The position numbers and the translations under genes are program-made. This document shows positions 7,216 through 15,047 of a stretch of DNA of 36,741 nt, piece by piece. The notes below the pieces were generated by a model. It worked only from the letters and a program-made list of their open reading frames with translations, had not been told where the DNA came from and made no database searches. How positions within the stretch are numbered: position 1 is the stretch's first letter; each line of letters begins with the position of its first letter. Source of the DNA: Mycobacterium sp. 852002-51961_SCH5331710 (lineage in GTDB: Bacteria > Actinomycetota > Actinomycetes > Mycobacteriales > Mycobacteriaceae); NCBI RefSeq assembly GCF_001665535.1, contig NZ_LZSQ01000023.1, positions 1 to 36,741 of the forward strand. Direction: 5' to 3'.

Positions 7216-8004
7216 ATGACTGCTAAGAAGCGGAGCGCTCGCGACTCGGAAGCCGATCTCGAACTCGTCGAGGCAGAGGTCGAGATGCCGGGCAGCTGGC
7301 AGGAACGGACGATCGAGCGTCGGCTCAGTCAGGCGCGTGCACGCGCGCTCGCACGCAGTTCGAGGTTCTTGGCCACAGCCCTCGAACTCGTCGAGGAGTC
7401 CGGTCGCGCCGACTTCACGATCCAAACCCTCATCGACCGCTCGAACCTCAGCCTGCGCGCGTTCTATCAGCACTTCGCGGGCAAGGAAGAGTTGTTGCTG
7501 GCGCTCTATGAGAACGCGACCAGTCAGTTCATCGAGGCGATCCGTCATGAGGTGGCGGCCGCGGACGGTCCGATGGAACAGCTCGAGGCGTTCTGCCGCG
7601 GATTCCTCTCGCGTGCCGAGTCGTCGGAGGCCATCGGTGGCCGAGTGATGACGATCTACAACCTGAGCCTGGAGATCGAGCGGCCCGCGGATTTCGCGAA
7701 GATCTGGGAGCCGCATCAAAAACTGCTCACCAAGATTCTCACGTCGTGCTCCCGTGCCGGGCTGGTCCGCAAGGACCTGACTCCCGCCCAGCTCACGACG
7801 CTGCTGAACTCGACGCTCATCGCGCTCGCCCAGATCGGCGTGTTCCACTTGGGCGTCAAGGGCGCCGAACTCACGGAGGATCAGCTGTGGGCATGGTGCC
7901 TGCAGGCGCTGACGCCGCCCACGAACGCGCCCAAGAAAGCGCTGACGGCCAAGGCGGCGCCGCGCAAGCGGGCCGCCCGCAAGCCCAAGGATCTAACGGG
8001 GTAG
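7216..8004 (+). CDS. TetR/AcrR-family transcriptional regulator with basic C-terminal tail
   Basis: The product is 262 aa, longer than the usual 190-220. After a charged N-terminal extension of about 45 residues comes a TetR DNA-binding domain. Its recognition-helix region is IDRSNLSLRAFYQHFAGKEELLLALY. The effector domain follows. The last 35 or so residues are rich in Lys, Arg, Ala and Pro (KKALTAKAAPRKRAARKPK), a tail sometimes found in mycobacterial DNA-binding proteins that may add non-specific DNA contact. The gene lies between the amidohydrolase (divergent) and an acyl-CoA dehydrogenase (convergent, 12-base overlap), so it is the natural candidate regulator of this island. The ligand may be an acyl-CoA intermediate, which is an inference. 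Confidence 0.9.
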   Translation: MTAKKRSARDSEADLELVEAEVEMPGSWQERTIERRLSQARARALARSSRFLATALELVEESGRADFTIQTLIDRSNLSLRAFYQHFAGKEELLLALYENATSQFIEAIRHEVAAADGPMEQLEAFCRGFLSRAESSEAIGGRVMTIYNLSLEIERPADFAKIWEPHQKLLTKILTSCSRAGLVRKDLTPAQLTTLLNSTLIALAQIGVFHLGVKGAELTEDQLWAWCLQALTPPTNAPKKALTAKAAPRKRAARKPKDLTG

Positions 8005-9153
8005 GCCGAGGCCCCGTTGCGCGATGATCGTGCGCTGCACCTCGCTGGTGCCCGCATAGATCGTCGTTCCGAGCGAGAAGCGCATGAGATGTTCGAAGCG
8101 TCCGCGCTCCGGCGCCGTCGGCTCGAAGTGTGACCGCATCGCGTCCGGCCCGACGAGTTCGACGATGTCCTGGCTCGCACGCACGAGCGCCTCGGTGGAG
8201 AACACCTTCGACATCGGCCCCTCGGCGACCGGCGCTTGACCGTTCTCGGCCATCCATACGCATCGCCGCTGAAGCAGCGTTGCCACTTCCAGCTCCATCG
8301 CCACTCGCGCGATTCGCCGCCGCACATCCGTTTTCGTGATCTGAAGCGAGCCGTCGCGCGCGCGCGTGGTCGACGCCCACTGTTCGGCATGGTGCAGGAG
8401 GCGGGCGATGTGCGGTCCCCATCCGGACGCGTGCTCGTCCTGCAGCGACAGGCCCAGCACCTGCCAACCGGCGTCGATATCCCCGATCCGCCAGTCGTCG
8501 GTGATACGTACGTCACTGTAGAAGGTGATGTTCGTGCGCTCCCCGGACAGCGTCCACACCGCCTGTGCCTCGAAGCCGTCGGAGCAGGTCGACACGAGAA
8601 ACATTGTGAGCCCCTTGTGCTTTGGCTTCTCGGGGCTCGTCCGGGCCAACAGAAATACGTAGTCGGCGATGTGGCCGTTGGTGGTGAACATCTTGGAGCC
8701 GTTGATGACCCATTCATCACCGTCACGCACGGCCCTGGTCGCTGCGGCCGCCACATCCGATCCGCATTCGGGTTCGGTGAAGCCGAGCGCAATGGTGACG
8801 TCCCCACTCAAGGCGCCGGGGAGAATGCGCTCCTTCATCGCGGGTGTGCCGATCTCGCGGATGATCGACGCCACCATTCGAGTGGTCTCGGACAGATACA
8901 CCGGCGCATCCGTCCGCATCAGCTCCTCGTTGAGCGCCTGCTCTTCCCACGCGTTGCGATCCTGCCCGCCGAACTCGGCCGGCCAGCCGGGGGCGAAGTA
9001 GCCCTTCTCGACAAGCCCCTTGGCGAAATCGTCGTCGTGCGCGACACCGCTGCGGTAGATCCGTTCCTCGAACTCCGGGCTCAGCACGCCGTCGAGATGC
9101 TCGCGCACACCGTAGCGGAAGGCTTCGGTTGCAGCGTCTGATTGAAAGTGCAT
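7993..9153 (-). CDS. Acyl-CoA dehydrogenase (FadE-type)
   Basis: The product is 386 aa. Typical acyl-CoA dehydrogenase segments are present: ALGFTEPECGSDVAAAATRA (FAD/substrate loop), WVINGSKMFTTNGHIADYVFLLART, and the C-terminal IYAGTSEVQRTIIAQRGLGLPR. At the position where short- and medium-chain enzymes have the catalytic Glu (YEGT) this one has Ala, so the base may come from another helix, as in isovaleryl-CoA or steroid-type dehydrogenases. The ATG at 9153 was chosen because the family similarity begins there; the frame stays open to 9717 across the divergent gene. A second, smaller dehydrogenase is divergent across a 24-bp operator. The pair may form a heteromer like the steroid FadE pairs. 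Confidence 0.88.
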   Translation of the reverse strand: MHFQSDAATEAFRYGVREHLDGVLSPEFEERIYRSGVAHDDDFAKGLVEKGYFAPGWPAEFGGQDRNAWEEQALNEELMRTDAPVYLSETTRMVASIIREIGTPAMKERILPGALSGDVTIALGFTEPECGSDVAAAATRAVRDGDEWVINGSKMFTTNGHIADYVFLLARTSPEKPKHKGLTMFLVSTCSDGFEAQAVWTLSGERTNITFYSDVRITDDWRIGDIDAGWQVLGLSLQDEHASGWGPHIARLLHHAEQWASTTRARDGSLQITKTDVRRRIARVAMELEVATLLQRRCVWMAENGQAPVAEGPMSKVFSTEALVRASQDIVELVGPDAMRSHFEPTAPERGRFEHLMRFSLGTTIYAGTSEVQRTIIAQRGLGLPR

Positions 9154-9204
9154 GAGCGGTAACCAATCTGTCGCGAAGCCCGCGCGGTCAGCGTAGGCGA
9201 TAAT

Positions 9205-9228
9205 GTTACTCTCAAAACTGAGAGTAAC
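9205..9228. promoter_or_regulatory. 24-bp inverted-repeat operator between divergent acyl-CoA dehydrogenases
   Basis: Perfect 10-base arms, GTTACTCTCA (9205-9214) and TGAGAGTAAC (9219-9228), are separated by AAAC. The site is centred in the 100-base gap between the divergent starts at 9153 and 9254. A GATAAT -10-like hexamer (9199-9204) abuts it, so a bound repressor would cover the plus-strand start of transcription. Size and symmetry match TetR-family operators. The tetR at 7216 is the nearest candidate. Confidence 0.65.
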
Positions 9229-9253
9229 CATATTCGCACGTGAGGAAGTATCG

Positions 9254-10264
9254 GTGGACTTGAGTCTTTCCGACGAGCAGCGACAACTCGTCGACTCCTT
9301 CGCGGCGATGTACGCCCGCGAATCGACGTCGCAGCGCGTGCGGGCGGCCGAACCTCTGGGTTTCGACCCAAAGCTGTGGGAGGCGCTGGTCCAGACCGGC
9401 GTCATCGAGATGGCTGTCGGCGAATCCGACGGTGGCTGGGGAGCTTCCGAGCTGGAGCTGGCTCTGATCGCCGAGCAGTACGGCCGGGCGATCGCATCGG
9501 CACCGGTCATCGAGGCGCAGATCGCTGCCCGGTTACTGGCGGCCTGCGGGCGTAAAGAACTGGTGGGTTCTGCCCTGTCGGGCGACCAGCTGGTCAGCTT
9601 CGCGCCGCGAGCCTGTGACGGCGAGGTGATGGCACTGGTGCCCGGCGGCGCGGTGGCCGACGCCGTTGTCGCGTTGGCCGGCGGACGTCTCGTCGCGGTT
9701 CCTGCCAAAAGCCGCATTCACGTGCAGAACCACGGGTCGCTACCGCTGGCGGATGTGAATCTGCGAAACGACGCCATCGTTCTCGCCGAAGGCGAGCGGG
9801 CCCGCCGGCTGTTCTCGGACGCGGTCGACCTGTGGCTCGCGCTCACCGCCGCGGCCCTGGTGGGCGCCGCCGCCAAGGCCGTCGAGATGGGTGTCGAATA
9901 CGCCAAGCAACGCCATGCGTTCGGCACACCGATCGGCGCCTTTCAAGCCGTGTCACATCCGCTTGCCGACAGCGCCACGGCGACCGACGGTGCGCGATTG
10001 CTGGCCATCGAGGCGGCGTGCGCGTTCGCCGATGAACCGCGCCGCGCGACCGAGCTCGCCGCGATGGCGTTCGCGTTCGCATACGAGACCGCGCGTGATG
10101 GGACGTATCGCAGTCTGCACGTCCACGGCGGCTATGGCTTCGGTATGGAAGGCGACATCCAGCTCTACTACCGGCGGGTCCGCGGCTGGGCGATGGCGTA
10201 CGGTGAGCCGGCGGTCGCGCTGGACCGCGTCGCGGACGCCCGCTACGGAGCGATCAGCGGCTGA
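9254..10264 (+). CDS. Acyl-CoA dehydrogenase family protein (small FadE type)
   Basis: The product is 336 aa, shorter than canonical 380-residue enzymes and like the smaller partner of mycobacterial heteromeric dehydrogenases. It starts VDLSLSDEQRQLVDSFAAMY, has GGWGASELELALIAEQYG, and ends with the FAD-binding segment HVHGGYGFGMEGDIQLYYRRVRGW. The loop between strand domains is reduced. The GTG start at 9254 is preceded by AGGAAG with a spacing of 5-6 bases; an upstream in-frame start would fall in the operator. It converges on the crotonase-like gene at 10271 with a 6-base gap. It probably works with the 386-aa enzyme on the same CoA thioester. Confidence 0.86.
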   Translation: MDLSLSDEQRQLVDSFAAMYARESTSQRVRAAEPLGFDPKLWEALVQTGVIEMAVGESDGGWGASELELALIAEQYGRAIASAPVIEAQIAARLLAACGRKELVGSALSGDQLVSFAPRACDGEVMALVPGGAVADAVVALAGGRLVAVPAKSRIHVQNHGSLPLADVNLRNDAIVLAEGERARRLFSDAVDLWLALTAAALVGAAAKAVEMGVEYAKQRHAFGTPIGAFQAVSHPLADSATATDGARLLAIEAACAFADEPRRATELAAMAFAFAYETARDGTYRSLHVHGGYGFGMEGDIQLYYRRVRGWAMAYGEPAVALDRVADARYGAISG

Positions 10265-10270
10265 ACCGCG

Positions 10271-11179
10271 TCAAGCTTCGGCGCGCACCTGGTCTTTGAC
10301 CGACAACACGATCGGGGGAGCGGTCCGCCAGTTCGGCACACCCTGTTCCTCGCCGGCGGTCGCCCGCTTGTCGTCGCGCACGCCGACCCAGTGCGAATGG
10401 TTCAGCTGGTGCAACGTGAAGCATGACTGTAGGGCGTTGTAGAAGCCCATGTTGTCGACCGACTGATTGACCGACTCCTTGATGAGCAGGGCCGCCATCG
10501 TCGGTACGGTGGCGATGCGCCGCGCCATTTCCAGTGTGCGGTCGGCCAATTCGTCGCGCTTGAAGATCTTGCTCACCATCCCGAGGCGGTAGGCCTCCTC
10601 GATGTCGATGGCGTCGCCGGTCAGCATCAGCTCCTTGGTGCGTCGCGGGCCGAACTCCCACGGATGACCGAAGTACTCCATGCCACACATTCCCAGGCGG
10701 GTGCCGACGACGTCGGCGAAGCGCACCTCTTCGCTGCCCACGATCAGGTCACACGCCCAGATCAGCATCAGACCCGCCGAGAACACGTCGCCGTGCACCT
10801 GCGCGATCGTGATCTTGCGCAGATTCCGCCACCGCAGGTTGTTCTGGAAGAAGTAATGCCACTCCTGCAGCATGATCTTTTCCGCACCCTCTCGGGTCCC
10901 GCCGTTGATGGCGGCCGTGGGGTGCTGCCCCGGTCCCGGCGTGAACTCCGCGCGAGCCTGCTTGGACCCGATGTCGTGGCCCGAGGAGAACATCGGTCCC
11001 TCGCCGGCGAGGATGACCACGCGGACGTTGTCGTCGGCCTCGGCGCGCCCGAACGCCTCGTCGAGTTCGACGAGCATCCCGCGGTTCTGTGCGTTGCGCT
11101 GCTCCGGACGGTTCAGCGAAATCCGCACTATCTGGCCGTCGTCGAACGTCTCCCACTTCAGAAACTCGTAATCGCTCAT
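10271..11179 (-). CDS. Enoyl-CoA hydratase/isomerase (crotonase) family protein lacking canonical glutamates
   Basis: The product is 302 aa. The first oxyanion segment is GEGPMFSSGHDI and the second is VHGDVFSAGLMLIWACD. By eye alignment with rat enoyl-CoA hydratase the two catalytic Glu positions are M138 and V158, so simple hydration is unlikely. The C-terminal region (FYNALQSCFTLHQLNHSHW) is longer than usual and rich in His and aromatic residues. The ATG is set by CGGAGGA a few bases upstream. The gene is divergent from the reductase-like gene at 11274. Crotonases of this kind can cleave or isomerise rings held as CoA thioesters; the actual reaction is unknown. Confidence 0.87.
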   Translation of the reverse strand: MSDYEFLKWETFDDGQIVRISLNRPEQRNAQNRGMLVELDEAFGRAEADDNVRVVILAGEGPMFSSGHDIGSKQARAEFTPGPGQHPTAAINGGTREGAEKIMLQEWHYFFQNNLRWRNLRKITIAQVHGDVFSAGLMLIWACDLIVGSEEVRFADVVGTRLGMCGMEYFGHPWEFGPRRTKELMLTGDAIDIEEAYRLGMVSKIFKRDELADRTLEMARRIATVPTMAALLIKESVNQSVDNMGFYNALQSCFTLHQLNHSHWVGVRDDKRATAGEEQGVPNWRTAPPIVLSVKDQVRAEA

Positions 11180-11224
11180 CGTGTCCTCCGGTTCTTCCAG
11201 CATGGCAATGGTGATATCAATATT

Positions 11225-11242
11225 TGAGAAGCTATGTTCTCA
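11225..11242. promoter_or_regulatory. Inverted repeat in divergent crotonase/reductase promoter
   Basis: TGAGAA and TTCTCA form a perfect 6-base inverted repeat around GCTATG, in the 94-base gap between divergent starts at 11179 and 11274. A perfect octamer palindrome, TGATATCA, lies at 11212-11219 just beside it. Both are candidate operator elements. The sequence differs in orientation and spacing from the 9205-9228 operator, so a different regulator may act here. Confidence 0.4.
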
Positions 11243-11273
11243 CGGGTCACAGGGACCGGTGGAGAAGGGTGAC

Positions 11274-12383
11274 ATGTCGGACTGCCAACGTAACCCGCGG
11301 GTGATCCTCTGGGGGCCAGGTCAGGTCGGTGTCGGCGCGTTGCGCGCACTGATCGCGCATCCGGGCCTGGACCTGGTCGGCGTGGTCGTGCACGCCGAGG
11401 CCAAAGACGGCATTGACGCGGGCGCGCTGTGCGGCATGCCCGCGACCGGCGTCGTCGCCACCCGCGACATCGACGCCGCGCTGTCGCTGGACGCGGACGT
11501 GGTCGCCTACTTCGCGTCCGGCGACTATCGGTACGCGGAGGCCGCGGAGGACATCGCTCGCTGCCTGCGGGCGGGCAAGAACGTCGTGTGCACGTCGCTC
11601 GTCCCGATGTGCTATCCGCCGGCTGCGGACCAAGAGACCGCTGAACTCATCGCCGCCGCGTGCGAGGCCGGTGGCGTTAGCTTCTTCAACAGCGGCGTGG
11701 ACCCAGGGTGGGCCAACGACGTGATCGCGCTGACCATGACAGGCTTCAGCAGCCGGGTCGACACGATCACCATGCAGGAGTTACTCGACTACGGCCCGAT
11801 CAACCAACCCGAGATCATGTTCGATTTCATGGGATTCGGCCACCCGCCCGACCATCCGGCGCCGTTGTTCGACACCGAGCGTCTCGCCGCGCTGTGGGCG
11901 CCCACCGTTCACCTGGTGGCCGACGGTGTCGGTCTACCGTTGGATCGCGTCGTGACAACGATCGAGAAGTGGCTGGCCACCGAGCGGTACGAAGTGGCCT
12001 CCGGCATCATCGAGCCGGGCACCATGGGCGGGATGCGGTTCAAGCTCGCGGGCATGGTCGACGGCGAGGAGCGGGTCGTGCTCGAGCACATCACGCGCAT
12101 GGGTGAGGGTTCGGCGCCGGACTGGCCGCGCCATCCGTCCCCGCACGGCGGTTACCGCGTCATCGTCGACGGCCTTCCGACGTACACCGTCGACATCGAA
12201 ATGCACGGGCGCGGCAACAACATGCGTGGCCTGACATACGCCACCGTGATGCGGGAACTGAACGCCATCCCGGCCGTGATGGCCGCTGCGCCGGGGGTGT
12301 TGTCGACGCTGGACCTCCCGTTGATCACCGGACCGGTTCGCGGCGGGACATGGCGGGGCGTCCTGCCCAGCACTGCATCATGA
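11274..12383 (+). CDS. Dihydrodipicolinate-reductase-like NAD(P)-binding oxidoreductase
   Basis: The product is 369 aa. It opens with a Rossmann strand and glycine loop, RVILWGPGQVGVGALRAL, as in dihydrodipicolinate reductase N-terminal domain proteins, followed by DADVVAYFASGDYRYAEA and GKNVVCTSLVPM. The C-terminal half resembles that of the 2,4-diaminopentanoate dehydrogenase-like group in mycobacteria, which reduces or oxidises substrates that are not well defined. The ATG at 11274 follows GGAGAAGGG. The stop overlaps the nitroreductase start by 4 bases (ATGA), so the two are an operon. A role in the surrounding catabolic route is inferred from neighbours only. Confidence 0.8.
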   Translation: MSDCQRNPRVILWGPGQVGVGALRALIAHPGLDLVGVVVHAEAKDGIDAGALCGMPATGVVATRDIDAALSLDADVVAYFASGDYRYAEAAEDIARCLRAGKNVVCTSLVPMCYPPAADQETAELIAAACEAGGVSFFNSGVDPGWANDVIALTMTGFSSRVDTITMQELLDYGPINQPEIMFDFMGFGHPPDHPAPLFDTERLAALWAPTVHLVADGVGLPLDRVVTTIEKWLATERYEVASGIIEPGTMGGMRFKLAGMVDGEERVVLEHITRMGEGSAPDWPRHPSPHGGYRVIVDGLPTYTVDIEMHGRGNNMRGLTYATVMRELNAIPAVMAAAPGVLSTLDLPLITGPVRGGTWRGVLPSTAS

Positions 12384-13030
12384 GCCGAGCAGAGGCGAAC
12401 GACATCTGGACCGTGATGCAGACGGCGTCCGCGGTGCGGCGGTATCGCGACGAACCCGTCGACGAGGAGACTCTCGGGAAATGCCTGCGTGCGGCCAGTT
12501 GGGCCCCGTCGGGTGGCAACCAGCAGCCGTGGGGGTTCGTGGTCTTGCGCTCCGAACGGGCGCGCGCGATCGTCACCGACGCCGCGCACCGGACGTGGGA
12601 CGAACTGCAGCAGTTCTACGAAGTATCGGCGCCCGAAGACGGGGCGGACGATCCGAAATCACGCGTGCTGCGGTCGATGGCCGAACACATGCGGATCGGC
12701 GGCGCCGCACCGGGTCTCGTTCTGTTCTGTGTCCGTCCACAGGCCGGAGCCTCCGAGCTGCAGCAGGGCGGATCGATCTTCCCCGCGGTGCAGAATTTTC
12801 TGTTGGCGGCTCGAGCGCAGGGGCTCGGGGCGGCGATCACATTGTGGCACAGCAGTTGTGAGACGCAGTTGCGTTCACTGGTCGGCATCCCCGACGACTG
12901 GCTGTTGGCGGCGCTGGTGACGGTCGGGTGGCCCGCGGGTCGACACCACACCGTTCGTCGAAAGCCGTTGCCGGAGGTCGCGGCGGTCGACCGTTGGGAT
13001 CAGCCCTGGCCCTCCGACGGTCCGCGCTGA
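12380..13030 (+). CDS. Nitroreductase family FMN-dependent oxidoreductase
   Basis: The product is 216 aa, the normal size for the nitroreductase fold. The N-terminal SAVRRYRDEPVDEETL segment is the family's Arg-rich FMN phosphate contact, and WAPSGGNQQPWGFVVL is the second conserved FMN-binding segment. The C-terminal part has AARAQGLGAAITLW, typical of the family. Members use FMN and NAD(P)H to reduce nitro groups, quinones or enones, or act as dehydrogenases. The start ATG overlaps the preceding reductase-like gene (ATGA). The last 31 bases overlap the convergent membrane-protein gene. The substrate is unknown. Confidence 0.87.
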   Translation: MSRAEANDIWTVMQTASAVRRYRDEPVDEETLGKCLRAASWAPSGGNQQPWGFVVLRSERARAIVTDAAHRTWDELQQFYEVSAPEDGADDPKSRVLRSMAEHMRIGGAAPGLVLFCVRPQAGASELQQGGSIFPAVQNFLLAARAQGLGAAITLWHSSCETQLRSLVGIPDDWLLAALVTVGWPAGRHHTVRRKPLPEVAAVDRWDQPWPSDGPR

Positions 13031-13998
13031 TCCAGTGACGCATCGCGGTTGACGTCGAAACGCACGCTGACCTTCTGAAAGCCTTTCGCCCGTTCGGCTT
13101 TCGCTCGTCGGGTGTAAGTGCGGCGGTCGGCGGGCGTCAAGTTCACGTCGTCGGTGAACGGCGTCATCAACGAACGGGGATACAGCTGGTCGACGCGTAC
13201 GACGTTGACCTCCGCGCACATCACCAACGTCACCGAGATCAGATACAGGAACGCGAGCAGGCCGAGAACCAGTGCGAAGACGCTGTTGGTCGCGCTGGTC
13301 GACTTCACCACGTGGGCGACGTAGTTCGCGCCGAACCACTGCAATAGCTGCCAGATCACCGCAGCCGCCAGCGCGCCGGGCAGCACATCGCGATACGTCA
13401 CCGGCCGGGCGGTGGTGACGCGGAACGCCACCAGGCAGATACCCGCGTTGATCCCGATGGTCACAATTGTGACACCGACCTTACCGAACCACCCCAGACC
13501 GGCGGTTGCGTGGCCGACCGCCGACAACACCGTCGCGGTGATCGCCGCCGAACCGAGCACGAACAACAGCAACAGGCTTCGCAAGCGCGACCGGATCGGG
13601 TCCGGCCGATTGTTGCGGGGCACCGCCCACACCGAATCCATCGCGTTCTGCAGCGCCTGCCCGACACCGAGGCCGCCGTAAAGGGCGCCGGCGATACCAA
13701 CCACGACGGCCGTAGCACCGCCGCTGAGTTGATCCGGCCGCTGCAGCTGGCTGCCGATCACCGGGAACTGGCTGAACGTGGACTGCAGCACCTGCTGTTG
13801 TAGGTCCGGGTGGCCGACGAGCACTACGCCCAGCGCGGTGGTCAACAACAACAGCAGCGGGAACAGCGAAACGAACGCGTAGTAGGTGATCAGCGCGGCC
13901 AGATAGCCGCCCTGATCATCCACGTACTTGTAGATGACCGCGATGACAAAGCCGACGCGGCGGTTGCGTCGCTGCAGCCGGTCCAGCCAGCCCACCAT
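13000..13998 (-). CDS. YihY/virulence factor BrkB family inner-membrane protein
   Basis: The product is 332 aa. An amphipathic N-terminus (DRLQRRNRRVGFVIAVIYKYVDDQGGYLAALITYYAFVSLFPLL, split here across the first membrane region) carries the family signature of aromatic and small residues before the first hydrophobic segment. About six membrane segments follow, including GATAVVVGIAGALYGGLG, SLLLLFVLGSAAITATVL, VGVTIVTIGINAGICLV and VFALVLGLLAFLYLISVTLVM. The charged C-terminus is cytoplasmic. Older annotation as ribonuclease BN is not supported for this family, and the function is unresolved. It converges with the nitroreductase gene with a 31-base overlap. Confidence 0.86.
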   Translation of the reverse strand: MVGWLDRLQRRNRRVGFVIAVIYKYVDDQGGYLAALITYYAFVSLFPLLLLLTTALGVVLVGHPDLQQQVLQSTFSQFPVIGSQLQRPDQLSGGATAVVVGIAGALYGGLGVGQALQNAMDSVWAVPRNNRPDPIRSRLRSLLLLFVLGSAAITATVLSAVGHATAGLGWFGKVGVTIVTIGINAGICLVAFRVTTARPVTYRDVLPGALAAAVIWQLLQWFGANYVAHVVKSTSATNSVFALVLGLLAFLYLISVTLVMCAEVNVVRVDQLYPRSLMTPFTDDVNLTPADRRTYTRRAKAERAKGFQKVSVRFDVNRDASLDQRGPSEGQG

Positions 13999-14061
13999 CT
14001 GCGGACCCCCTCGGCCTGGATCCTCGCTGATCAGCTCGGCGATACCCGATTCGGCAGAAGG

Positions 14062-15021
14062 TCAATCCTTGCCCGCGCGCCGCGCCCGCGCCCGGCGCTT
14101 GCCCTCGTGCATCGCGGCAACCCGGGCCACGGGGATGGTTCTGCCGTGTGCGATCAGGTCGGCGGGCAGCGTCTGCGGCGCGGGCATCGCCTCCGTCCAC
14201 GGGTCGCGGCCCGCCAGGGCGTCGATAGCGGTGTGCACGGTGAAATCCGCGGGCGTGATGCGGTCCAGGTCCGACCAGTCGACCGGAAACGAGACCGGGG
14301 TGCCGGGGCGTAGCCGCGGGCTGTAGGCGGCGACGACCGTCGCGCCGCCGGAACGCGTGGAGTCGATGAACACCTTGCCTTCGCGGTCATCGACGATGAA
14401 AGCCGTTGTCGCGCAGCTCGGGTCGAGCGACTCGGCCCGAGCGGCCAGCGCACGGGTGGCCGCGGCGACATCCTCGACCGGCGCGCTGTCGTCCACCGGG
14501 ACGAAGACGTGCACGCCCTTGGCGCCGCTAGTCTTCACCACTCCACTCAAGCCGCAGTCCGAAAGCGCTTGCCGGACAAGGTGTGCGGCAGCGACGACGG
14601 CCGAGAAATCGCTTTCCGCCGGCGGGTCCAGGTCGAGCACCAGATGCGTTGGGCGGTAGATGTCGTCGGCCATGCCCAGGGTCGGGTGGTATTCGACGGC
14701 ACGCTGGTTGGCCAGCCATAGCAACGTGCGCCGGTCGTCGCACAGGGCGTAGCGCACGTCGCGGTGCGACGACTCCGCCCACATCGAAACGGTTTTCACC
14801 CACTCCGGCGTGTACTTCGGCACGTTCTTCTGCATGAACGGTGCACGCCCGCGCAGCACCCGCAGCACCGTCAGCGGTCGCCCCGCGAGACCGGGCAGTA
14901 TCCGGTCGGACACCGCGTCGAGGTAGTCGATCAGATCGCGCTTTGTGGCACCCGCGTCCGGGGTCAGAGGCTGGTCCAGGTTGGTCAACTCGACCCCGGC
15001 GCGCTGTTCCTCGGCGCTCAT
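14062..15021 (-). CDS. LigD-Pol-like primase-polymerase (Prim-PolC / Rv3730c type)
   Basis: The product is 319 aa, the size of a stand-alone LigD polymerase domain. The archaeo-eukaryotic primase motifs are visible: D130-x-D132 in LVLDLDPP for metal binding, SGAKGVH at 165-171 for nucleotide binding, and D220 in KVFIDSTRSG as the third carboxylate. Related mycobacterial proteins fill short DNA gaps with ribo- or deoxyribonucleotides in repair. No ligase, nuclease or Ku gene is adjacent. The C-terminus is strongly basic (HEGKRRARARRAGKD), which may help DNA binding. It lies 26 bases downstream of the CobW gene on the same strand. A second family member is at 20966-22210. Confidence 0.85.
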   Translation of the reverse strand: MSAEEQRAGVELTNLDQPLTPDAGATKRDLIDYLDAVSDRILPGLAGRPLTVLRVLRGRAPFMQKNVPKYTPEWVKTVSMWAESSHRDVRYALCDDRRTLLWLANQRAVEYHPTLGMADDIYRPTHLVLDLDPPAESDFSAVVAAAHLVRQALSDCGLSGVVKTSGAKGVHVFVPVDDSAPVEDVAAATRALAARAESLDPSCATTAFIVDDREGKVFIDSTRSGGATVVAAYSPRLRPGTPVSFPVDWSDLDRITPADFTVHTAIDALAGRDPWTEAMPAPQTLPADLIAHGRTIPVARVAAMHEGKRRARARRAGKD

Positions 15022-15047
15022 CTGTTCACCATAGGCGCCGGGCCCGG

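Noticed and set aside
9154..9717. N-terminal extension of the minus-strand acyl-CoA dehydrogenase
   Set aside because: It would cross the operator and run antisense through the divergent dehydrogenase; family similarity starts at the ATG at 9153.
13000..13998. Ribonuclease BN
   Set aside because: This old label for YihY/BrkB proteins is not supported; the protein is an integral membrane protein without nuclease motifs.
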